This document shows positions 29,462 through 38,895 of a stretch of 64,000 nt of DNA, one piece after another. The position numbers and the translations under genes are program-made. Below the pieces are notes generated by a model. It had not been told where the DNA came from and searched no databases. It worked only from the letters and a program-made list of their open reading frames with translations. This stretch comes from Bacillus sp. EB01. GTDB taxonomy: Bacteria > Bacillota > Bacilli > Bacillales > Cytobacillaceae. Positions within the stretch are counted from its first letter, which is position 1. The number at the start of each line of letters is the position of its first letter. Where the stretch lies: assembly GCF_000613125.1 (NCBI RefSeq), contig NZ_HG964497.1:3893976-3957975 (forward strand), in the 5' to 3' direction.

Positions 29462-30277
29462 TTAACCTATCTCAATGGTGTCTCCAATCTTTATACTGCC
29501 GGGTTTTACTACTGAAGCATATACCCCCAAGCTCCCAGCATTATTTCTGACAATCGACCTTAGTACGTTTGGATCTTTTGGCAGGTCGCCCTGAGCTAAT
29601 GTAGTCATTACACATCGCTTAGTTTCTTGAGAAATTTTAAGTTGAACATCGCCAACAGTCAGTGTTTTCCCCACCCAATCATTTTCAACAAAAGCTTCAA
29701 CATTGGGAACTTCAATAATAATGTTTGGTCTGAACCGGCGCGGCTCAATCCTGCTATCTGGTGCGAGCTTCCTTAAGTAATTAATCGTTGAAGTTGTAAT
29801 GATGTGAACGAAATCAATGTCAAAAAACGTGTTTTCAGGTGAAGTTCTGGTGAATACTGTGCCTTTATTATCAAGTTCTTCAATTTCCTCAGGAATATAT
29901 CCTTCGAACTGCACATCCATAGCCGATGGGCTCGATAATTGAACAGTACGATTAAAACTTTCTGACAACAAGTTATCTTTTTTCTCATCAATACTATCGA
30001 CCCATCTTCCATCCGGAAAAGTAATTCTTACAGGAGGAATTGCAGCATCCTTTTGTGGCTGGTCTATATACTTGGCACGATATTGAAACATGTTTGGCCA
30101 CTTTTTTGGATTTTTTGCATTAGCAAGTTTCCCAGTTTCATTGTCGATTACACCATAGGCTCTGTCGCCTAATAAGCCCTTTACCGTAACTTCGCAAGCA
30201 TTTAATTCCTCACCCATCATTGATTTAACCGGATATCTCCAAATTGAAGCAACAGTTGCAGTTGTCACATTACTCAC
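29462..30277 (-). CDS. MOSC domain protein (molybdenum cofactor sulfurase C-terminal type)
   Basis: 271 residues. N-terminal MOSC_N beta-barrel (SIWRYPVKSMMGEEL, GDRAYGVID) and a MOSC domain with RFRPNIIIEV, FVENDWVGKTL and the conserved cysteine in QETKRCVMTT. MOSC proteins handle Moco or carry sulfur; the cysteine is the usual active residue (as in YiiM, YcbX, mARC). Monocistronic, minus strand, own terminator. Substrate cannot be told from the sequence; a redox partner is not next to it. Confidence 0.88.
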   Translation of the reverse strand: MSNVTTATVASIWRYPVKSMMGEELNACEVTVKGLLGDRAYGVIDNETGKLANAKNPKKWPNMFQYRAKYIDQPQKDAAIPPVRITFPDGRWVDSIDEKKDNLLSESFNRTVQLSSPSAMDVQFEGYIPEEIEELDNKGTVFTRTSPENTFFDIDFVHIITTSTINYLRKLAPDSRIEPRRFRPNIIIEVPNVEAFVENDWVGKTLTVGDVQLKISQETKRCVMTTLAQGDLPKDPNVLRSIVRNNAGSLGVYASVVKPGSIKIGDTIEIG

Positions 30278-30432
30278 CCTTCCTTTCTTATGTATTAATA
30301 GTAAGTATATTGGTTTGCTAAACTTTTTCCAAAGAAAAAGGGCAATGCTTTCGCTTAAAATGCTAAAGTGACTATAGGATTAAGTAAATTCATCCATTCG
30401 CTAATCTAGTTAAAACACTTTAGGAGGACGCA

Positions 30433-31008
30433 ATGTTAAAAAATGAAGAAGATATCAAACGAATTATTCTAGAAGACGAATGGATGATGGAGGTTTTAAA
30501 GACGGCGCAGTCATTAAATTTACCTGATTGGTGGATATGTGCTGGCTTTGTGCGTTCAAAAATATGGGATACATTGCACAGATTCACAAAGAGGACCGCT
30601 TCAGCTGATGTCGATGTGATTTACTTTGACCCAAAAAATACCGATGAACCAACCGAAAAGAAGCTGGAACAAAAGTTGTTCGAAATTTCGCCTGGAATAC
30701 CCTGGTCCGTGAAGAATCAGGCGAGAATGTATAAGGTAAATAATATATCACCTTACATATCATCTGTAGATGCAATATCAAAGTTTCCGGAGACCGCCAC
30801 TGCAATTGGAGTAAAATTAGATAGCAATGATACAATAATGCTAACTGCTCCTCATGGAATAGAAGACGTTTTAAAATTAAAAGTAAAGCCTACTCCTTAT
30901 TTTGCAGAGTCTTCTGAAAGGATAGCCATTTATGAGCAAAGAATTATAAAAAAGGATTGGAAATCCAAATGGGGACAAGTAACCGTAAACCATGTTAACC
31001 TTTATTAA
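30433..31008 (+). CDS. Nucleotidyltransferase-like protein (NTP_transf_9/DUF925)
   Basis: 191 residues. WWICAGFVRSKIWD near residue 33 followed by SADVDVIYFD (about 57-66), the G..R..D-x-D pattern of the nucleotidyltransferase fold family PF06042. Members are stand-alone and uncharacterised. ATG with TAGGAGGACG upstream. No partner antitoxin gene is evident. Confidence 0.8.
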   Translation: MLKNEEDIKRIILEDEWMMEVLKTAQSLNLPDWWICAGFVRSKIWDTLHRFTKRTASADVDVIYFDPKNTDEPTEKKLEQKLFEISPGIPWSVKNQARMYKVNNISPYISSVDAISKFPETATAIGVKLDSNDTIMLTAPHGIEDVLKLKVKPTPYFAESSERIAIYEQRIIKKDWKSKWGQVTVNHVNLY

Positions 31009-31117
31009 TAAAGAAGGTCTAGTATGGAGTACAGGCACATTTTAGGAAAGGATTTTGTCATAAAGATTAAAATGACTGATCTATGATAAATATCACTAAT
31101 AAAAAGGATGATATATA

Positions 31118-31492
31118 ATGAGCAATTCACTGAAAGATAAGGCAGTCTCTTTTTTGCAACTAGTTGCAACGGGAGAAGTGCGGGAGGCATATAGTAGATA
31201 CGTTAGTCCAGATTTCCGTCATCATAATCCCTATTTCCGTGGGGATGCCGAATCACTTATGCTTGCAATGGAAGAGAACGCCGGAGAAAATCCAAATAAA
31301 ACCCTTCAAGTAAAACATGTCGTCGAAGAGGGGGATAATGTTATGATTCATTCCCACATAAAGCAAAAGCAAGATGACCCAGGGGCAGCCGTGGTCCACA
31401 TCTTTCGCTTCTATGATGACTTTATCGTCGAAATGTGGGATGTTGGCCAACCAATACCGGAGAATTCCCCTAATGAAAATGGTGCGTTCTAA
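31118..31492 (+). CDS. SnoaL-like / NTF2-fold protein
   Basis: 124 residues. Cone-shaped alpha+beta fold typical of the SnoaL-like polyketide-cyclase superfamily: YVSPDFRHHNPYFRG near residue 28, HSHIKQK near 75, VHIFRFYDDFIVEMWDVGQ near 92-110. Members bind small molecules or act as cyclases/isomerases; most Bacillus copies have no known function. Monocistronic. Confidence 0.82.
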   Translation: MSNSLKDKAVSFLQLVATGEVREAYSRYVSPDFRHHNPYFRGDAESLMLAMEENAGENPNKTLQVKHVVEEGDNVMIHSHIKQKQDDPGAAVVHIFRFYDDFIVEMWDVGQPIPENSPNENGAF

Positions 31493-31700
31493 GGAATGAT
31501 AGTATTAATGTAAACTGATGCGTAAAGCTCCCCATTTTAAGTAACGGGTTCCGTTTTGAGGGGGAGTTACTGTTGCTACACAATAGTATTGGTGACTGGA
31601 CGGCAGTTATTTAGTGCAATACGTTTGGTTAATAACCAAATAAAATGACTAAAACTAACTAGATAGGTAATTCAACTTAGAATAATAATGAGGTGATTTT

Positions 31701-31862
31701 ATGAGTAAAGCTAAGGGAAAAGGTGGAACAGGGAGAGGAACAGACAAGAAGGGTTGGAATCGTTGGCAATCTAGCGCAAACAAAAAGAAGAGTGCAAAAC
31801 CTTATATAAGTAAAGGTACCAAAAAAACAGAGGTTGAAAATGACCCTACGAGCAATAGTTAA
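31701..31862 (+). CDS. Small basic protein (DUF3934-like)
   Basis: 53 residues, very Lys/Gly-rich: starts MSKAKGKGGTGRGTDKKGW and continues NRWQSSANKKKS. ATG 31701 behind TGAGGTGA. The pattern matches what I recall of the DUF3934 family in Bacillus. It ends in front of a bidirectional terminator. Strong charge bias suggests nucleic-acid or spore association, but this is a guess. Confidence 0.6.
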   Translation: MSKAKGKGGTGRGTDKKGWNRWQSSANKKKSAKPYISKGTKKTEVENDPTSNS

Positions 31863-31970
31863 ATCCACTGTCAGAAATATAGCGGATGCTAAAAAAACAA
31901 TTATTTAATAACCTAACGTGTACGAGTGCAAACTAAAGAGCCTCATATATGACACTGAATTAAGTGAATA

Positions 31971-32017
31971 AAAAAGAAGATGAACACTACTTTTTGTAGA
32001 GATTCATCTTCTTTTTG
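31971..32017. terminator. Bidirectional terminator
   Basis: GAAGATGAA (31976-31984) with TTCATCTTC (32003-32011), flanked by A5 and T5. Serves the small basic gene on the plus strand and the lipoprotein gene on the minus strand. Confidence 0.88.
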
Positions 32018-32067
32018 TTTGAAGGGACATTTGCCCCCCTTGAGCTGTTCATTTTGTGTGTAATATC

Positions 32068-32835
32068 TTAAATCTTAATATCAATCTTCGCATTTTTCTT
32101 TAACACTTCAACATGCTGAGCGAGTTTTTCCTGCTGTTTTTGCTGTTGAAGAGATTGTTCGATTTGCGGTTTTACTTCTTCAAGCTTTGGAATTTCTTGA
32201 CCAGTACTCTTTCCTTGTTCCGCATATTGATCATACGTTTTTTGAATTTCTTCATTTGTTATTTCACCAGCCGGCACTTCTTGCTCAACGTACTGTTTAA
32301 TTTTAATATCGTCAGCTATTTGAGTTTTAAGTGTTTTCATATCCATGCCGGATTTTTTAAGAGCGGCTTCGAATTCTTTTTCTGTTTTAAACTGTTTTTT
32401 AAGTTCGTCCAGCTGCTTATTAATATCTGCCTCTGAAACTTTATAGCCTTTTTTATCTACGTCCTGAAGAAGAAGAGTTTGTCCGACTAAGCTGTCAATT
32501 GTTTGGTTTTTGACTTGGTCTGCAGCCTCTTTAGAAGTCGGATCTTGTCCCATTTGCTGCATTTGTGATTGTGTATATGCTAAAGCGCTATTATAGTCGC
32601 TTCCTAAAATTTCTTTATCATTCACTATGGCAACAATTTTCTTTTCATCTACTTGCTGTGCTTCTAGTTTCTTTTGCATTTCTTCCATTTGCTTTTGCTG
32701 TTCCTTCTGCTGAGCGGTTTCCGCTGTTTTTGCTTTATCACCATTTTTAGCTTCTTTACCTTCTTCATTTCCTCCACATGCTGCTAAAACAACGGCCATT
32801 AGTCCGGTTATTAATATAAACATCATTTTTTTCAT
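32068..32835 (-). CDS. SurA N-terminal-type lipoprotein (foldase-like, no isomerase domain)
   Basis: 255 residues. Lipoprotein signal with lipobox LAAC (Cys20). After a Lys/Glu/Gln-rich linker, residues about 60-200 form a SurA_N/trigger-factor-like chaperone domain (VNDKEILGSDYNSAL, SLVGQTLLLQDVDKKGYKVS). The rotamase domain that PrsA has after this region is missing; the C-terminus is a helical EEVKPQIEQSLQQQKQQEK. Likely a surface chaperone on the outer face of the membrane. Confident on domain and lipidation, not on clients. Confidence 0.85.
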   Translation of the reverse strand: MKKMMFILITGLMAVVLAACGGNEEGKEAKNGDKAKTAETAQQKEQQKQMEEMQKKLEAQQVDEKKIVAIVNDKEILGSDYNSALAYTQSQMQQMGQDPTSKEAADQVKNQTIDSLVGQTLLLQDVDKKGYKVSEADINKQLDELKKQFKTEKEFEAALKKSGMDMKTLKTQIADDIKIKQYVEQEVPAGEITNEEIQKTYDQYAEQGKSTGQEIPKLEEVKPQIEQSLQQQKQQEKLAQHVEVLKKNAKIDIKI

Positions 32836-33166
32836 ATATCCATTTCCTTCCCTAACCTAGAAGTATAATTTTCCTCTAAAAAAAATCATCTAGTGCGCAT
32901 TATAAAGATAATCTTACTAAAAAGAAACAGTATGCGCTCTTTTTTAATATTTATAACATGATTGAAACATTTTTAATTTTGATTTTATATGCTAAATACA
33001 ATTATACGTATTTTCTCCTCCAAAGCAGAACCTGTCACAATTTAAGGGTAGCCTGTATTTTTTTAAAAATGCGCTCGATCACAAGTAGACCATCAACCTG
33101 TAAGAATTTGATGGTCTACTTATCGTACCTATTATAATTATCTAGCTAGCCAACAAGTTAAACTAT
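32836..33166. other. Intergenic region with a perfect 14-bp inverted repeat
   Basis: AAGTAGACCATCAA (33083-33096) and TTGATGGTCTACTT (33108-33121) form a perfect stem with an 11-base loop. Neither strand has a T run after it, so it is not a classical terminator; it lies 45 nt behind the CdaR-type regulator gene. The rest is AT-rich with the lipoprotein gene's promoter. Confidence 0.6.
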
Positions 33167-34411
33167 TTATAATAGACTTCGTTTAGCAACTGGTGTGGCG
33201 GGTTTGCTTCTTTGTTCCTCATAGCATTGAATCGCCGTATAGAGCAGCATGCAGTGTTCAAAATTGTTTGTTTGCAAGCCGGTTATTTCGCTTATTTTTT
33301 CCAACCTGTAGATAATCGTATTTCGGTGGATATACAAATTTCTTGAGGCCTCGCTAAGATTCATATTGTATTTACAAAAGCCCAGGAAGGTGGAGGCTAA
33401 TATATCATAATTATCCTGAGTAGTTAATGGCTTCAGAAAACCAAGCAGTTTATTTCTGTAGTCATCGTTTAATTCCTTAGGAAGCATCCTAATCAGTGTT
33501 TCCCGCTCATTAAATAAATGGACAGCCGAATCATGATTGAACTGAGTCCCAATGGTCATAGCATGAATCGCATTCTGGTAGGACTGGGCAAATCCGCCTA
33601 ACCCGGTTTGAACATCTCCGGCAGAAATGCAGGCTGTAGCCTGGTATTTCGTTTCAAGAAAACGATTGATTTTCACGAGTTTTTCTTCAAGGCTTTCCAA
33701 CAGAGCCGGATATGAACCAGGAAAAGGAAGGGATTTAATAATGATGTACCTCTCCAGGCTCAAAAACGAAATAATATCATCCTTTTGCTCGTGAAAAATA
33801 ATCTGAAGGAAGTTTAATACTTCTTGTTGGAAATATTGAAGCGGGAAGCTGGCATAATAATCATCGGACTTTTTTCTGACCGTGATTTCTTCGGACAGGT
33901 TCCTTATATCAACTAGCAGGCAAACCCTATTCAATTCCATATTGAACTCGAGTAATTTGGCAGATTGGACCAGCTGCTCTGTTATATCACCTCTTTGCTC
34001 CCTAAAATGGATAAGCTGATGAACAAACATCTCAACCATTTTTCCTTTAAGCTCAATCATCTCATTCCGAAACGCTTCCTGGCACATCATTTCAACCTGG
34101 TTCTTTACAAGCTGGACATATTTTTCGACTTCACGTGGTTCACCGACAATTCCCAGTACACCGATAATCTTATGATTAAATTTTAACGGAGCTGAAACTC
34201 CGGGAAGGATTTGTTTTTCTATTTCATTTTTACATTCAATCAGTTCATTCCTTTTGATGACTTCAAGTGATGGCTGATGGAAAATACCGATTCGGCTCTT
34301 ATCGGTAGAACCAATGATAATGCCGTGATTATCGGTAATACTGATTGGGAATTCCAAAATCGCACTCGTTTTCTCAACAATATCCTGAGCGATATGCTCC
34401 AATATTTTCAC
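33167..34411 (-). CDS. CdaR-family transcriptional regulator
   Basis: 414 residues. N-terminal putative sugar-diacid recognition domain (about 1-135: ILEFPISITDNHGIIIGSTD, GVLGIVGEP) and C-terminal PucR/CdaR helix-turn-helix (SEASRNLYIHRNTIIYRLEK, about 358-377). GTG start behind GAGGGGGAT. It is divergent from the Rieske oxygenase operon, so it very likely controls that operon in response to the substrate or a carboxylate product. CdaR members are usually activators. Confidence 0.88.
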   Translation of the reverse strand: MKILEHIAQDIVEKTSAILEFPISITDNHGIIIGSTDKSRIGIFHQPSLEVIKRNELIECKNEIEKQILPGVSAPLKFNHKIIGVLGIVGEPREVEKYVQLVKNQVEMMCQEAFRNEMIELKGKMVEMFVHQLIHFREQRGDITEQLVQSAKLLEFNMELNRVCLLVDIRNLSEEITVRKKSDDYYASFPLQYFQQEVLNFLQIIFHEQKDDIISFLSLERYIIIKSLPFPGSYPALLESLEEKLVKINRFLETKYQATACISAGDVQTGLGGFAQSYQNAIHAMTIGTQFNHDSAVHLFNERETLIRMLPKELNDDYRNKLLGFLKPLTTQDNYDILASTFLGFCKYNMNLSEASRNLYIHRNTIIYRLEKISEITGLQTNNFEHCMLLYTAIQCYEEQRSKPATPVAKRSLL

Positions 34412-34683
34412 ACCATATCCCCCTCTTCAAAAAAAGACCCTTAAAGTTATTTTAAACTATATATAGATAAGTTGTAATACTATTCAGAAAATAAAAGGAT
34501 TTTACAGAGTTATAGAGAAATAGAATGGAGCCTTCTCCAAAGGGAAAGTTCCTTTTGGTGAAAAGAAACAAAAACGGGGTGCTTCATTTTTTATTTTTTG
34601 GTTGGATTATACATACTATTCAGAATATTTATACCATATAATTGATTCATTATAAACAAGCTGATAATAAAGGAGGGACTAGA

Positions 34684-35781
34684 ATGGATAAACCTGAAGT
34701 CAGGGTAAGCGAAATACTAAGTGAAGCCCATACACTTCCTTCATGGCTGTATACTAGCCCGGAGGTTCTGGAAGTCGAGAAAAAAGCTATTTTTAGCAAG
34801 ACTTGGCAGTATGTTGCGCATAGCAGCCAGCTTCAAAAGCCGGGCGATTTTATCACAACGGAAATTGCAGGACGGCCAATTATCGTGAACCGGGGATCTG
34901 ATGGCGAGTTACGCGCTTTTTATAATGTTTGTTCCCACCGGGCAGCAAAACTAGTAGAAGGGGAAGGGAATAAATCGGTTTTCACCTGTCCTTATCATGC
35001 GTGGACATATCGAAACGACGGATCTCTTCTTAGAGCGCCTAATATGGCAGGCTGTGATCATTTTCATCATGATGAGATGAATTTGAAAACAATCAAAACT
35101 GAAGTCATCCATTCCTTTGTTTTTGTTAACCTGGATCCGGATGCTCCTTCAATGGCAAGCCAATATCCGGATTTGTTCAATCACCTGTCCCAATTCGATC
35201 TTGGCAAGTTAAAGCGTACCCGGGTAAAGGAAACGATTTGCCGTTCGAACTGGAAGGTAGGAATCGATAACTACCTAGAATGTGATCATTGTTCGCTCGT
35301 CCATAAAACACTCGTTTCTAAACTGGATATGAAACAATACGAAATGGAAATGCATGATCTCTATTCCTACCAAACCACACCGCTTAAAGGAAAAACGATG
35401 GACTTTGGAATGGGGGAAGGCGGCAGATATTATTGGCTCTACCCTAATACATGGTTCTCATTTGATCCCGGCCCTGCAAACTTATCAATCCATCAATCTA
35501 TTCCTATTGATCATAAAACAACCAGGTATGTGTACACGACTTTCTTTATGAATGACGAAATGACAGCGGAAGAGGAAGAATTAATAAAGATGGATGACCT
35601 CGTTAGAAAAGAAGATTTGGATATTTGCGAGGTTGTCCAAAGGGGCCTGGAAACAGGTGCATACTCACAAGGACGGTTCTCCTTAACTGAAAATCTTGTA
35701 CACCACTTCCATTTAATTTTACAAAAGGATTTGGAAAACCTTCTCCCACTGCCGGCTAAAGACGCATCAGCAGCTTATTGA
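34684..35781 (+). CDS. Rieske non-heme iron oxygenase, alpha subunit (quaternary-amine type)
   Basis: 365 residues. Rieske [2Fe-2S] ligands Cys83, His85 (CSHR) and Cys102, His105 (CPYH). Mononuclear iron site in NYLECDHCSLVH (His202, His207) with an Asp near 311-313 in EDLDICEVVQRGL. The last motif is that of choline, glycine betaine and stachydrine demethylating oxygenases rather than aromatic dioxygenases. Probably hydroxylates an N-methyl or similar carbon of an amine. ATG 34684 behind AAAGGAGG; the upstream in-frame start has no ribosome site. No reductase or ferredoxin gene is beside it, so electrons must come from elsewhere. Confidence 0.85.
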   Translation: MDKPEVRVSEILSEAHTLPSWLYTSPEVLEVEKKAIFSKTWQYVAHSSQLQKPGDFITTEIAGRPIIVNRGSDGELRAFYNVCSHRAAKLVEGEGNKSVFTCPYHAWTYRNDGSLLRAPNMAGCDHFHHDEMNLKTIKTEVIHSFVFVNLDPDAPSMASQYPDLFNHLSQFDLGKLKRTRVKETICRSNWKVGIDNYLECDHCSLVHKTLVSKLDMKQYEMEMHDLYSYQTTPLKGKTMDFGMGEGGRYYWLYPNTWFSFDPGPANLSIHQSIPIDHKTTRYVYTTFFMNDEMTAEEEELIKMDDLVRKEDLDICEVVQRGLETGAYSQGRFSLTENLVHHFHLILQKDLENLLPLPAKDASAAY

Positions 35782-35809
35782 TCAGCCCAGCATTCTTTTC
35801 AACATAATT

Positions 35810-35823
35810 TGTAAGCGTTTCCA
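35810..35823. promoter_or_regulatory. Candidate CcpA (cre) site
   Basis: TGTAAGCGTTTCCA between the oxygenase and the permease fits the cre consensus. It may act as a roadblock or reflect a second promoter for the permease. Prediction only. Confidence 0.5.
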
Positions 35824-35860
35824 ACAAAAACTGATTCAATATGAAAGGATTGGTGAAAAG

Positions 35861-37282
35861 ATGGCAAATAGTCAGAGAAACCAGCCCGAATTAAAACGGG
35901 CAATGAAAAGCCGGCATCTATTTATGATGTCTTTGGGAGGAATTATCGGAACGGGTCTGTTTTTAGGTTCCGGTTATGCGATTGGGGAAGCCGGGCCATT
36001 AGGGGCCATTCTTGCGTATTTGGTCGGCGGCCTTTTAATGTATTTGGCGATGGTCTGCCTCGGAGAATTATCAGTAGTAATGCCGGTGTCAGGATCATTC
36101 CAGGCTCATGCAACAAAATATATTGGGCCAGCAACAGGCTTTGTTATCGGCTGGGTTTATTGGCTGAGCTGGGCCATGTATGTCGGTCTTGAGTTTGTTG
36201 CCGCGGCGGTTTTGATGCAAAGATGGTTTCCGGATGTTCCGACCTGGATTTGGAGTGCGATTTTCGTTATCTTGCTGTTCGGTATTAACGCATTGACCAC
36301 AAAGGCCTTTGCGGAAACTGAATACTGGTTTGCAGGCATTAAAGTATTAGCAGTCATTTTATTTATCATTATCGGTCTTTCTGCCGTTTTTGGACTCATT
36401 AGCCTTGAAAGTGAACCAACACCTTATTTAAGCAACTTTATCGGTGACGGATTGTTCCCGGCTGGCATGGTAGGTGTATTCATCTCTATGATGTCGGTTA
36501 TTTACGCGTTTCAAGGTGCAGAAATTATGGGGGTTGCGGCAGGCGAAACCGAGGAGCCCGAAAAGAATATTCCGAGAGCCATTCGGACCATTGTTATCAG
36601 GATTCTCTTATTCTACATTTTAGCGATTTTTGTCTTGTCAGCTCTTGTTCCATTTAAGGAAGCTGGCGTCCTGGAAAGCCCGTTTGTAACGGTATTTGAT
36701 ATGGTAGGGATTCCTTATGCAGCAGATATAATGAATTTTGTAATCTTAACAGCGATTCTTTCAGTCGGAAATACTGGGTTATTTGCATGTACGAGGATAT
36801 TGTATTCATTAGCCGACTCGGGCATGGCGCCAAAGATGTTTGGAAAATTAAACAAGCGTGGCGTTCCTATATATTCCTTAGTGGTGACACTTGGTTTCGC
36901 TTTGCTTTCCCTGCTCACAAGCGTAGTAGCGGCGGATACCCTGTTTGTAGTTCTATTAGCAGTGAGCGGCATAGGCGGGACACTGACCTGGCTGGCAATT
37001 GCTGTAGCGCAGATGGGCTTCCGCAGGCAATTTATAAAAAATGGAGGAAAAGTGGAAGACCTGAAATTCAAGGTTCCTTTATATCCATTTGTTCCGATCC
37101 TTTGCATCGTCATGTGCCTGTTCATATTTGGCTTTATGGCATTTGACGCAACACAGAGAACCTCGCTTTATTGGGGCTTCGGATTCATAGCTGCTGTTTA
37201 TCTATATTACTACTTCATGTTTAAGCGAAAAAATGTAGGGCTGCCTATAGATGCTGCCAGGGTTGAAACCGAAAAAATTTAA
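35861..37282 (+). CDS. Amino acid/amine permease (APC superfamily)
   Basis: 473 residues, 12 hydrophobic segments. First-helix motif GGIIGTGLFLGSGYAIGEAG and loop AETEYWFAGIKVLAV are diagnostic for the AAT family (RocE, GabP, LysP relatives). ATG behind AAAGGATTGG, 79 nt after the oxygenase. Placed between an oxygenase and an amine oxidase, it most likely imports their substrate, an amino acid or amine. Confidence 0.88.
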   Translation: MANSQRNQPELKRAMKSRHLFMMSLGGIIGTGLFLGSGYAIGEAGPLGAILAYLVGGLLMYLAMVCLGELSVVMPVSGSFQAHATKYIGPATGFVIGWVYWLSWAMYVGLEFVAAAVLMQRWFPDVPTWIWSAIFVILLFGINALTTKAFAETEYWFAGIKVLAVILFIIIGLSAVFGLISLESEPTPYLSNFIGDGLFPAGMVGVFISMMSVIYAFQGAEIMGVAAGETEEPEKNIPRAIRTIVIRILLFYILAIFVLSALVPFKEAGVLESPFVTVFDMVGIPYAADIMNFVILTAILSVGNTGLFACTRILYSLADSGMAPKMFGKLNKRGVPIYSLVVTLGFALLSLLTSVVAADTLFVVLLAVSGIGGTLTWLAIAVAQMGFRRQFIKNGGKVEDLKFKVPLYPFVPILCIVMCLFIFGFMAFDATQRTSLYWGFGFIAAVYLYYYFMFKRKNVGLPIDAARVETEKI

Positions 37283-37298
37283 TTCTTGGAGGTAATAC

Positions 37299-38642
37299 AT
37301 GAACGATATCAATACCTACGATGTCATTATTGTCGGGGGAGGGTTTTCCGGAGTTACTGCTGCAAGGGAACTAAAGTCATTAGGATATAAGGTGCTCATA
37401 CTAGAAGGCCGGGACCGTCTGGGAGGCAGGACATGGCTGGATAACCGCCTTGGAACGGAGCTAGAGATGGGCGGAACTTATGTCCATTGGCATCAGCCGT
37501 TCGTATGGACTGAAATCCTTCGCTATGGTCTGGAACTGGCAACAGGGCCGAAACCGGAAAAAATGCACTATATAATAGATGGAAAAACACATGTTGTCCC
37601 TCATGCCGAATTTAAAAGCAAACTTAGAAATACTGTTGAAAGACTGATGCGAGAAAGCAACAAATGCATGCCTCTTCCATTCAACCCATTGGCTTCAGAC
37701 AGCTTCCGGGAGATGGATACAATGACGGCTGAACAGTTTATGAAAAATTCCAACCTTACACAAGAAGAATACGAAATTTTACACGGCTGGGTCGCATCTG
37801 ACTTTTGCGGCGCTCCCGAAGAAGGGGCTGCCACGCAAATTTTCCGATGGTGGGCTTTCTCGCAAGGCAACTGGGACACCCATAGCGCAATGGTTTCCAG
37901 CTATCGTTTGAAAAAAGGGACAAAAGGGCTAATTGAATCAATCGCGAGGGATGCAGAGGCTGATATACAGCTATCTGTCAGGGTTGAAAAAATCGAACAG
38001 GATGAAGGACGTGTGACCGTATATACAGATGACGGCCTTAGCTTTACTTCCAATGCCGCTATTGTAACTGTTCCATTGACGACATTGCAGGACATTGAAT
38101 TTAATCCGAGTCTTTCCGTTGAAAAGCAGGCCTCTTCAAGAGAAGGCCAAACCTCAAAAGGTGTAAAGGTTTGGGCAAGGATTAAGGGCGAACTGGAAGC
38201 TTTTGATGCACTCGCACCAGGATGGTATCCATTAAATTCGGTCCATTTAGATCGGTACGTCGATGGTGACAGCATTGTCGTCGGATTCGGCCCCGATGCA
38301 TCGATCCTAAATCCTAACGACAGGACTGCTGTGGAAAAAGCACTGCGGCATTGGCTTCCGGACATTGAGGTTATTGAAAGCACAGGTCATGACTGGGTAA
38401 ATGACGGGTTTTCAAAAGAAACATGGCCAATGTTAAAACCAAATCAATTAACAACCTATCATCAACAATGGAATACACCTGAACATGCAGTATTTCTCGC
38501 AGGCACAACCTACGCCAATGGCTGGGCAGGCTTTATTGATGGAGCAATCGAATCCGGAATCACAACCGGAAGGAAAGTTCATCAGTATCTAAGTGATAGC
38601 CGGGCATCTTTGCAAAAGCTTCAGGTTCAATCAGTGAAATAA
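37299..38642 (+). CDS. Flavin monoamine oxidase family protein
   Basis: 447 residues. N-terminal FAD motif VIIVGGGFSGVTAARELKSL followed by EGRDRLGGRTW (about 36-46), and the C-terminal flavin segment YANGWAGFIDGAIESG (about 406-421). Oxidises an amine to an aldehyde or imine, with hydrogen peroxide and ammonia or an amine released. Ribosome site TGGAGG, 16 nt behind the permease, so cotranscribed. Could be a tyramine, putrescine or similar oxidase; the substrate cannot be read from the sequence. Confidence 0.88.
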   Translation: MNDINTYDVIIVGGGFSGVTAARELKSLGYKVLILEGRDRLGGRTWLDNRLGTELEMGGTYVHWHQPFVWTEILRYGLELATGPKPEKMHYIIDGKTHVVPHAEFKSKLRNTVERLMRESNKCMPLPFNPLASDSFREMDTMTAEQFMKNSNLTQEEYEILHGWVASDFCGAPEEGAATQIFRWWAFSQGNWDTHSAMVSSYRLKKGTKGLIESIARDAEADIQLSVRVEKIEQDEGRVTVYTDDGLSFTSNAAIVTVPLTTLQDIEFNPSLSVEKQASSREGQTSKGVKVWARIKGELEAFDALAPGWYPLNSVHLDRYVDGDSIVVGFGPDASILNPNDRTAVEKALRHWLPDIEVIESTGHDWVNDGFSKETWPMLKPNQLTTYHQQWNTPEHAVFLAGTTYANGWAGFIDGAIESGITTGRKVHQYLSDSRASLQKLQVQSVK

Positions 38643-38669
38643 TACATTTTTACAATTATATCTTGAAGC

Positions 38670-38706
38670 AACAGTCCAATTCACTAAAAATTGGGCTGTT
38701 TTTTAT
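38670..38706 (+). terminator. Terminator of the oxygenase-permease-amine oxidase unit
   Basis: AACAGTCCAATT (38670-38681) with AATTGGGCTGTT (38689-38700), followed by TTTTATT. Confidence 0.9.
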
Positions 38707-38734
38707 TATTGCTTAGAAAATACGAATTGGCATC

Positions 38735-38895
38735 TGGCAAATAGGGTTTCGGGGATTAATCTCAGTGTCAAAGGTGGAGATTAATCCAGCAAATAGGGTT
38801 GCAATGGAAAAATCTCGGTCTTGTGAAAGAAGATTAATCTACTAAAATGATTTCCTACAATTTTTTATTCTAAGGATTAATGCAGCCAGGGTTTA
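38735..38895 (+). repeat. Degenerate repeat with GATTAATC and CAAATAGGGTT units
   Basis: GCAAATAGGGTTTC at 38737, GATTAATCTC at 38754, GATTAATCCAGCAAATAGGGTT at 38780, GATTAATCTACTAAAATG at 38832 and GATTAATGCAGCCAGGGTTT at 38875 (each quoted unit is approximate in position). The block lies between the amine-oxidase terminator and the ECF sigma gene. Similar in kind to the repeats at 13779 and 41922. Function unknown. Confidence 0.6.
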
